This document shows, piece by piece, positions 55,726 through 64,000 of a DNA stretch of 64,000 nt; positions within the stretch are counted from its first letter, which is position 1; each line of letters starts with the position of its first letter. The translations under genes were made by a program, and so were the position numbers. The notes beneath the pieces are model-generated. The model had not been told where the DNA came from, ran no database searches, and worked only from the letters and a program-made list of their open reading frames with translations. The stretch is from Liolophura sinensis (Eukaryota; Mollusca; Polyplacophora; Chitonida; Chitonidae): NCBI RefSeq assembly GCF_032854445.1, contig NC_088305.1:4381152-4445151 (forward strand), given 5' to 3'.

Positions 55726-56029
55726 TGGTTGGGACAGGCCATGAGATTTTTCATTAGTGTCCGCCCGTTACTGCAGAACAGTGCCCTTTATTTATTCTAT
55801 CGCTGGAATTACAACGGTCATTATTCTACTTCAAAACTCTAAATACGCCCGCTTCGGTCATAATAAAGTCGTAATATGTCAACAGAAGTCATAATAAAAT
55901 GTTAAAAAAGACACTGGGGCAAATCTCATTGTCTCAAAGACAAGTTAGATGTAGAAAATGAACATACGCATGTTATATGAATAGGTCAAGTCTATAGTAC
56001 AGTCAATATGGTGTGACTCATGGATGTTA

Positions 56030-56250
56030 GGCAACTTTCTGGAAAACAGTAGTATTAAGGAAACGTAAGGAATTCATGAACATCTCAACACGTGCCACTC
56101 CCACTTCATTCAGCCCAACACCACAATAACAATGTGAACCGGAGAGTCCGGTAATTTCCTTACAAATGCCAGGGATTGAAGTTACACTTAGCGTGTCCCA
56201 ACAACTGAGAGTCCGCACGTCCACTAAGCCACAATATGACCGCTTCAATG
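56030..56250 (-). mobile_element. Probable tRNA-like SINE
   Basis: Minus strand: CATATTGTGGCTTAGTGGAC, GTGCGGACT (box A-like), then GTAACTTCAATCCCTGG (box B-like) and a body with GCTGAATGAAGTGGGAG. Similar overall layout to 11640-11880; no target-site duplication seen. Confidence 0.45.
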
Positions 56251-56261
56251 GCTTAAAGCGT

Positions 56262-57478
56262 ATATCTAAAGTGACGATTTAATTCAAAACGATGAATATA
56301 CCCCCCCCCCCCCCCCCCCCCCAACCTCCAGCCCCGGGTTAAGTGTAATTAGACACAGCCATGAAGTTCATTACCTCATATTCGGGACCTTCTCTCCATG
56401 TTTACTTATACCACAATTCTGCACGTTCTGTCCATGTTTACTTATACCACATATTCTGGACGATCCGTCCATGTTTACTTATACCACATATTCTGGACGA
56501 TCCGTCCATGTTTACTTATACCACATATTCTGCACGTTTTGTCCATGTTTACTTATACCACATATTCTGGACGATCCGTCCATGTTTACTTATAAAACAC
56601 TATACTCATTGTAAAACTCGTGAGGCCGACTTTCATCAGTTACTTGTGACATGTTTCGTCTTTTACAATCAGTCTAGCCGCTGCGCTAGTTTTACTCTGT
56701 ATGCTATAGTAGTTTGTTGATCGCGCAAACAAAACAAAGACCTGATATTATGTGTTATCGAGAGAGAGTCTTGCTGTCCTGGCATATTATATTATCCATC
56801 ATTCATACAGTGCCAACTCCTGTAACACCGATCATCGTGATTACAACTGTTGTTTCACCAAAGGCTTTTGAATGAAACAGCAGCGCAATGGAATACCAAA
56901 ATACAACTAAGCCATTAATCTCATGTAAATATAATGCTTTATCACTGTAGCACGTATTATGTAAATCTAACTTTCCTGTTTATTTAAAATGAAAATTAAG
57001 TAACTACACACTAGCACATTTTCTTAACAATTATTAAAGATATACTAGTACCCGTGCTAAACGGTGACAGCTGAAGTATGGCAGATGCTGTGGGCAGTCA
57101 TTTTTCAGGCCGTCACTCTGTCACTTATCCTTGCCCACAGTGGTTATTGGCCTGAGTTACTCAAAAGGGAAACTACTTCCATTTCGTTAATATCCTCGTG
57201 ATTCAGATGGTTGTTTCCATGGTAACAGAACGGAAATGTCTCCAAATTTAGGCAAGTATACTTTGTGATTGGAAAAATCGAACTGATTTTATCTTCACCC
57301 ACAGAGCCTCGTTACCCTTATAAGGGCTTCCCCTTACCATAAGCAATGCCACCACCCCCAATCGCACCCTCAGAGCTTGAGCTGTTTTTGACCATAATAT
57401 CCAATTAATGAGCTAGATTTTCTTTGGATACAAAATCTCTACACGGTGTAACTATTGGATTTTTGTTTCACCACATGT
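56262..57478 (+). repeat. Duplicated segment, copy 1
   Basis: Shares ATCTAAAGTG..GAT, CAAAACGATGAATATACC, GCCCCGGGTTAAGTG, a 37-bp minisatellite, TCATTGTAAAACTCGTGAGG, CAGGCCGTCACTCTG, GTAACAGAACGGAAATGTCT, CCCTTATAAGGGCTTC and GAGCTAGATTT, in the same order, with 58951-60288. A C run (56301-56322) sits where copy 2 has CACCCTTA. Copy 1 has about 170 extra bases near 56875-57045. Confidence 0.9.
56385..56595. repeat. 37-bp minisatellite in duplicated segment copy 1 (about 6 copies)
   Basis: TCCATGTTTACTTATACCAC then ATATTCTGGACGATCCG repeats every 37 bp. Confidence 0.92.
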
Positions 57479-57699
57479 GTTTCGTTAACATTCATGAACA
57501 GGCCACGCCTACCTGAAGAAACGGATCTGAATCCTACCGCCACCGATAGGAAACACGCCCACGATGGTTCAGTATGTGTATGTATGGAATTAGCCAGATT
57601 CTTAGTCCTTTTTCTCGAGGCGCTTTACGTGGTCTCACATGAAAGTCTGTAATCGCTAACGTTCCTACTAGCATCATGTCACACGTATTGTGCTTACAT

Positions 57700-57805
57700 G
57701 AACGTCTCCTCCCGGGCTCTGTCCGGTTTCTTCCCACCATAAATGCTGTAAGTGAAATATCCTTGAGTGCGGCGTCAAACATCAGTAAAATAAATATACA
57801 AATAA
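57700..57805 (+). mobile_element. SINE 3' end
   Basis: CTCCCGGGCTCTGTCCGGTT, TCTTCCCACCATAAATGCTG, GTGAAATATCCTTGAGTGCG, CATCAGTAAAATAAATA: the abundant family's 3' end with a small deletion. Confidence 0.85.
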
Positions 57806-58484
57806 TAAACGTAAGTCATGTGTGGAAAACTTCACTGGTTTGATGTTGCCATGCATAAATTACCGGTACACCCTTTTTTCTTGAACATTCCCGTTTCCAT
57901 GACAATGATATCCAGGCGCGCAACTCTATTATTCTATACAGATTATGGCGTTTAAAACACCTGATACAGGTATAATACGTGAACTGTTGAACTCAAACTC
58001 TTATCATACGCTTAATCCAATCAGCAGTATATTCGTGTTCGTGGTGTGAAGTACAGCATACTGCGCATAAGCCTAACTGACCTCACGATATCGTTCATAC
58101 ACTTCTTGCACATCAGATATTCCGGAGGGGAAATGAATTTAAAGCCTTTTCATTTGTGGCCCTTCTATTCTTTCATTCCAGAATATTTCTTTTACAAATG
58201 AATAAAAACGATATTGAGAGTTTGCCTACAATGACTCCGCTCCTTTCATTATAAGCACAGGTCTGGCCAGATTTTATTTTTCCCCTCTATACATCTATAC
58301 CTCTCACATCGGTACACAAAAAAGGGATAGAAACTCTAAAACCCTGGCAACTGAGTCGTCTGAACCTTATCCTGTTGAACTCTCTCAGTTGGTACCATTC
58401 CTGAGGCCTGCACCCTATTATTCTGACATGACATGATGCGGGTATGTTTTAAGTGTTACACCTGGACTAGTAATCGGCTGTTCC
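57806..58484. other. Spacer between the duplicated segments
   Basis: No gene or repeat supported. Confidence 0.5.
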
Positions 58485-58590
58485 AGGTTTGTAAAGTTTT
58501 ACAAAGTGTAAAATTCTCTTGTAAATACAGCGATCAAGGTTTGTAAAGTTTTACAAAGTGTAAAATTCTCTTGTAAATACGGCAATCAGA
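58485..58590. repeat. 52-bp tandem duplication with internal inverted repeat
   Basis: AGGTTTGTAAAGTTTTACAA then AGTGTAAAATTCTCTTG starts at 58485 and 58537. TTGTAAAGTTTTACAA inside each copy is nearly palindromic. Confidence 0.9.
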
Positions 58591-58950
58591 ATCTCTCACC
58601 ACTCTTCTTGTTGACTGTGTCTAATTCCACTATACCTGGAACAAGGGGATGTTGATCTGAGATCACCACGTTCCAACTAAAGTACAGCTGAGACACATAT
58701 TTTAGTACTGACAACTAATATATAGCACCATCTCAATACTGGTCGCACTCATTCAACTAGAACATTCATTGCATATTTCCAACATCACTGAAAACTGTTG
58801 ACTGCCTCTCTTTGCATGATTTCGTCCTAATTACGTTCTTAATATACTCTATTAGTGCTTTGGTGGTTTGTGTGAAACGCCTTTTTGGGGGGATTGACCG
58901 TGATTGACTTGGAACGTCCCATAGTGACTGAAGGCTTTACAAGTGTTCAT

Positions 58951-60288
58951 ATATCTAAAGTGGCGATCTAAATCAAAACGATGAATATACCACCCTTAGC
59001 CCCGGGTTAAGTGTTATTAAGCACAAACATGTGGTGATTATCACATATTCTGGATGTTCTATCCATGTTTACTTATACCACATATTCTGGATGTTCTGTC
59101 CATGTTTACTTATACCACCTATTCATGGATGTTCTGTCCATGTTTACTTATACCACCTATTCTGCACGTTCTGTCCATGTTTACTTATACCACATATTCC
59201 TGCACGTTCTGTCCATGTTTACTTATACCACATATTCTGCACGTTCTGTCCATGTTTACTTATATCACATATTCTGGACGTTATGTCCATGTTTACTTAT
59301 ACCACATATTCTGCATTATACCACATATTCTGCACGTCCTGTCCATGTTTACTTATACCACATATTCTGCACGTTCTGTCCATGTTTACTTATACCACAT
59401 ATTCTTGACGTTCGGTCCATGTTTACTTATACCCCATATTCTTTAAGTTCTGTCCATGTTTACTTATACCACATATTCTACACGTTCTGTTTACTTACAA
59501 CAAAATTATACTCATTGTAAAACTCGTGAGGGCGTTTTTCATCAGTTACGGTGACCTGTTTTGTCGTTTACAATGAGTCTAGCCGCTGCTCTCGTCGTTT
59601 ACAATGAGTCTAGCCGCTGTTCTCGTTTTACTCTATATCCTTTAGTGTCATTCTTGATCTCGTTTTTTGGTTTGAGCAACACAACAAAACCGGATATGAT
59701 ATGTTATCCCAAGAGAGTCTTGCTGTTCTGGCATATTATATCTACGTCTTCCTTTATCCAGTGCCAACTGCCTGTTACACCGACACGTTTTCATGATCAA
59801 CGTGAGTATAAACTGCTGTTTGATCAAAGGCGTTTGAACATATACTAGTACCCATGATAGACGATGCCGGCTGATGTATGGTAGATGTTGTGGACAGCCA
59901 TTGTTCAGGCCGTCACTCTGCCGCTCATCCTTGCCACAGCGGTTATTGGTCACGGAGTAGTTTATTCAAAAATGAAACTACCCGGTTTTCGTTAATCTCC
60001 CCATGATTTCAGGATGGTAGTCTCTATGGTAACAGAACGGAAATGTCTCCAAATTTAGCAAGTATAGCTTGTGACTGGAAAGATCGAGTTATTTCATCTG
60101 CCTCCACCGAGCCACGTTACCCTTATAAGGGCTTCTCTTTACCCATAAACAATTCCATCAACACCCAACCCCACCCTCACAGGTCGATGACCTGTTTTTG
60201 ACCATGATTCCAATTGCTGAGCTAGATTTCTTTGAGCACAAACTCTCTACATGGTGTAACTCTAGGATTTTCTGTTTCACCGCATCTG
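58951..60288 (+). repeat. Duplicated segment, copy 2
   Basis: Counterpart of 56262-57478, direct orientation, about 2.7 kb away. It has a longer minisatellite and an extra near-repeat of GTCGTTTACAATGAGTCTAG (59563 and 59593). The rest aligns with scattered small differences, so the duplication is not recent. No gene is evident in either copy. Confidence 0.9.
59035..59492. repeat. 37-bp minisatellite in duplicated segment copy 2 (about 12 copies)
   Basis: TTCTGTCCATGTTTACTTAT then ACCACATATTCTGCACG. Same unit as in copy 1, but twice the length. Three overlapping open frames of 125-151 codons reflect only the repeat. Confidence 0.93.
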
Positions 60289-61424
60289 AATATTAAACTG
60301 ACAGATGCTGAAACATTTCAAACATGTATACACTGAACTAATTTGTCGTTCTGTTTAAAATGTGATTTTGACTGCAAGAATATTACCCCACGCAGTGCCG
60401 TGTCACACGAACACAAGTCCTGATTCCCCTTTCATTTAGAAAGGAATGAAAACAGTAAAAATATAATATATATTTCTTTCAATGGCGTCTTTGAAGAATA
60501 TTTCGCTTTTATTTTTAGATGATTTATGTATATGAGTTTACAAATCCATGCGCGTCCATGTTAGACGTTATTTTATGGAAGGATTTAGTGACCGCTACAA
60601 CTGTATAGCCTCTAACTACAGCACTACACTTAATTGTAATACTTATCACTGTGTATTTGTTTCCTATCTGTTATAGCCTGCACTGTTGACACATCTCCAT
60701 GAAGTTAAAATAATACCCCTGAATGAGGTAAATTGACTTGATGTAAGATTTCACTGGTTATATGTTTGCATCCCAACTTAGGAGCGAAGGAGCACTGACT
60801 GGATAATGCTTCCACACAGACATTTTAGACAGAAAATATCAGAATTTTGTATATGTTGGATAGAACTGAAACTTTTTGCCCAGTGATACTTCCCACCCTG
60901 TTTGGTGTTCATCAAGGTAACAAAATGGTATCACTTCACTTCCATCAACCACATCACAAAAAAATGGTCGTCATGCTGGGTTGACCTGGTGGTATGTTGT
61001 AGAGAAAAGTGCAAGGTAGAGAAATAAAAATAAAATAAAATAAATAAATCAATAAATAAATCAAATAAAGAAAAAAATAGTAACCTGATATATTATTATA
61101 TTAGCCTGTTGTGTTTTTCACATAATGCATTTTATTTGCAAAAAAACATATTTTGTCCGGTATATGAAACTATACAGAGGCATTCTGATTTAAAATCTCA
61201 ACTCTCAAACGCACATTCAATTTCATTTAACTTTGGGTTTATGCAAATTTGAGATACGTTTAATAACGGGAAATAAAAACACCATTATATACACTATAGC
61301 ATTATGTCTGATTATTGTGACACGAAACATACTGCTAAATGGTTATGATTATATGTGCATATGTATTTTTCTTGTTAATATAAGAGCTATCACTAACCCA
61401 GATATTTTGTTCTGGTTCGTTGCG
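60289..61424. other. Intergenic spacer
   Basis: AT-rich; an AAATA-type run lies at 61020-61070, and a small dispersed element fragment in minus orientation at about 60708-60760. Confidence 0.5.
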
Positions 61425-61600
61425 ACTGAGACATGAGGTCGCGAGTTTGAATCTAGCTTTTGCTGTGAGGTTAATTCAATAGGTTTGTCAGTTACTCCAG
61501 CGAAGGGCAGTGGTTAACTTCCATTATCCCAGTTTTATCCATTCCTAAATGTGACCACCGTCAAATACGTGACAAATTCGTGCGATCCCCACGAATAGTC
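61425..61600 (+). mobile_element. Possible tRNA-derived repeat
   Basis: GTCGCGAGTTTGAATCTAGC resembles a tRNA B box, followed by TCAGTTACTCCAGCGAAGGG and GTGACCACCGTCAAATACG, as in known SINE bodies. Only one copy is visible here, so the call is weak. Confidence 0.35.
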
Positions 61601-62702
61601 TCCAATCAAATAATTATGTAAATGGTGGTTGTAGCTTTTATATTGACAACGCAACAATGGCTCTTTCACTGACATCAGAGTTCAACTCTCAGCAGGTTAA
61701 GGTGACGAAACAAAAAAATTAGACGAAGTTGAGATGAAAGAGTTTGAAAAGTTAGTTACAAATATGGTCAGAAAATATTTTTTTCGATTCTTCTTTAATG
61801 GGAAAACAAACACTTGAAAATAATTTTATAGGATGGACATTTGGGTATATATGGGTATATATTGTCTGTGCATAAAACTGTTGTAAATGAGGATGTAACG
61901 CATGTATAATAAATATACTGGTTTTTAAGCAAACAATATATTTTTTAATATATTTGTAACATATTATCATTATTAAGATGAAAATGTGTGTGTTTGGTTA
62001 GAAACAACACATTTTCATAGAAAGTTATTAGACATGCATCACATCTATAGTTAGAACATTATACCAAGAAACGGGCCCGAAATACCCAGCATACAAAAAC
62101 ATTTTTAAATACCCGTCTCACGAATGAAAAAAATACCATATTAAAGGACAACCAAAAACAAGTATTAAAGGGCATATATTTGCAAATAACTTTTATGCTC
62201 TGTCATGTGTCATTTTTTATGTTTATTTCCTGTTTTAAGAAATAAACAGACAAACAGAGTCAGAGGTAAACCAACTCGCGTCGTTTTGTTCGCCACTGGT
62301 CGTTCGAAACAAGTCAGCTACGGTATCAACAGAAGCGGAAGTCGAATATGCGAGCTTGTGACACAGAATGCAACAATAGCGAGTATCAGATCTAGGATAT
62401 AATATTTTATAAGTCAAAGCGAATGGAAAAGAGATCAACCATATTAATGGTAACCATCTCTTTTTGTATACAGAAACCATTAACATGTTTTTTAGAAAAA
62501 AATTTTTGGATGGTTTAACTAATACATTCCTATTCAAAATAACAAAGAATCTAGGAATTCATTCCTGTGTGAACAGTTACGTACAAATGTCGTTCTAAAC
62601 TTGATTTACGGATATAAATGATAAATAAACATAAATAACTATACTGGATGCAAATACATACACACATAGGCTTAAATATACCTAAGCATATAGATATTAT
62701 AA
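61601..62702. other. AT-rich spacer
   Basis: No confirmed gene. One exon-like open frame (62235-62402, plus) is described under findings. Confidence 0.45.
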
Positions 62703-62820
62703 GTTATCCACGTGTGGAGAAGGGTATATGGGGATTAAACTCTGGGTGTGAAAATGTCTAAACCTGTGTGTGCGGCTCAGCGATAACATTTCACACCCAG
62801 GGTTTTAAATCGTGGATAAC
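62703..62820. repeat. Long imperfect inverted repeat (fold-back)
   Basis: GTTATCCACG (62703-62712) pairs with CGTGGATAAC (62811-62820). Inside, CTGGGTGTGAAAATGT (62742-62757) pairs with ACATTTCACACCCAG (62786-62800) with one unpaired base, and ATTAAAC pairs with GTTTTAAAT. The left arm has about 20 extra bases. Confidence 0.88.
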
Positions 62821-62894
62821 GGTTTTGTTCCTACAATATTTACCATACAGAAAGCCAGTTTCGTATAAGTAAAACTAAGAAAAAATCGTACTAG

Positions 62895-63265
62895 CTACAC
62901 TGTAACAAATTACACTGTAATTTACAGTGAAAAGTGTCCGCAATTTTGTGACCAGTCCTTTTCACTGTAGATTACAAGATGTGCTGTTCAATATGTATGT
63001 CCAAAATAGTAGCATATTTTCACATATACCATTGTAAATAATCTCCATTGTAAATTCACAAAATCTACATATCTACAAGAAAACCAGTGTATATTACAGC
63101 AAAGCGTAAAGTAAGTGGTCAAACCGCTACGGTGTTACAGACAATGCTGTAAGTACCCTCCCACTAGAGTAAAATTGCACCACATCGGTGCGGAATTGCG
63201 CTGGCAAATGATGTAAAATATTTACAACGTGATTTACTGTAACAACACACAGTGCTGTAAATTTG
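62895..63265. repeat. CACTGTAA-rich inverted-repeat region
   Basis: CACTGTAA and TTACAGTG flank a single T at 62913-62929. TACAGTGAAAAG (62923-62934) pairs with CTTTTCACTGTA (62958-62969). TTACTGTAAC and CAGTGCTGTAAAT recur at the right end. Could be a miniature inverted-repeat element. Confidence 0.6.
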
Positions 63266-64000
63266 CATTCAATTCTCAATTTGCAGACAGTCCATGAATA
63301 TATATTATATACATAATATTAATTATGATTAATATGCTTTTCAATATATATATATAATATTGAGTTACCGCATATAATTGTTTTCCTAAAAACCTGAAAA
63401 AGAAATAAAAGTGTCCTTTACGCATAATTTAAGTCGTCTACGTAGTGATGTTTACTTTCATTTTTAGGGTATTTTCCTTTAAAGGAGCTTTAAACCTCGC
63501 GTAGCGTTTCATGTGCTCAGATAGGGTTTGTGTCCCACTTCCGGTGGGCAATTACCAGATTTGTTAGCATAAAGGAATACAAAATCCCACTTTCAAAAGA
63601 ATTCTATTATAGCTAAGTCTTTCGTTTTTGTTGGGAGCAAAGGACAAAGTTGCGACTGAAATGGAAAAATCACCTCATTAATACAGGATTTGTCGTCACG
63701 CAGAACTACAGATAGAAGGGTCCATATTTTGCACCTTCGGAATTTGATGCATTTTCCTAGGATATGTTTGTACGCCCACTTATGATTCGTAGCCTTTGTG
63801 AGGGACAGTATTTATAGGTGGCGGCACGACTGTTTACATGCGAAGCCTAACTGTTTCTCTACCTCCACAAAGACCCTGTTGGTGTACTTGTTATCCGTTG
63901 GCGGAAATGTCTAAGCAAACACTTCAGTGTTGTTAGTAGGGAATATTCCTTCTATGTTCTCTGGATTCACGCGCGAAGACGACTACATTTGAAGGATACG
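63266..64000. other. AT-rich spacer to the window end
   Basis: No supported gene. An AT repeat lies at 63300-63360. Confidence 0.45.

Noticed and set aside
59031-59520. Three overlapping open frames with CLLIPHIL-type repeats
   Set aside because: The 37-bp minisatellite cycles through three frames; no gene context.
63820-63905. Minus-strand exon-like segment TFPPTDNKYTNRVFVE
   Set aside because: The acceptor-like TTGCTTAG and donor GTAGAG are weak, and no neighbouring exon in phase was found.

Overview
This is eukaryotic, AT-rich, intron- and repeat-dominated DNA. The frequent ACATGTA-type words, a very abundant tRNA-headed SINE with an (AAAT)n tail, and many unrelated minisatellites suggest a lophotrochozoan, most likely a mollusc (perhaps a bivalve). 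This is inference; I cannot name the species. No bacterial genes, rRNA genes or CRISPR arrays are visible.

Four genes can be assembled from exons whose splice sites and codon phases agree. (1) Minus strand, 12555 to 9140: the first three coding exons of a ceramide-kinase-like (CERKL) protein; the rest must lie to the left of the window. (2) and (3) Plus strand, 22207-27826 and 29610-35563: a tandem pair of paralogous genes. Each has five coding exons with the same intron phases and encodes a small secreted protein (about 182 and 177 residues) made of a signal peptide and one F5/8 type C (discoidin) domain. (4) Minus strand, 55255 to 41134: five in-phase exons of a membrane protein with at least two hydrophobic segments, which I do not recognise; both ends are missing.

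The rest is mostly repeats. Regions 1-7862 hold four different satellites (34-, 50-, 42- and 64-bp units) separated by SINE copies. 12.5-22 kb holds palindromes, a G-rich 30-bp array and 29-, 23-, 52-, 22- and 30-bp arrays. The introns of the discoidin genes carry many SINEs, several with perfect 11-14 bp target-site duplications, and a tandem dispersed element split by two SINE insertions. 37.3-38.6 kb is a 114-bp array that stays open as a 274-codon frame. 46-47 kb is a 57-bp array inside an intron of the membrane-protein gene. 52.0-52.3 kb is a decayed non-LTR reverse transcriptase. 56.3-60.3 kb is a duplicated 1.2-1.3 kb segment with a 37-bp minisatellite in each copy. 62.7-63.3 kb holds long inverted repeats.

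The most biologically interesting part is the discoidin-domain pair, a young secreted-lectin-like duplication. The most unusual sequence features are the nested SINE insertions, the in-frame 114-bp array and the G-rich dimeric array.
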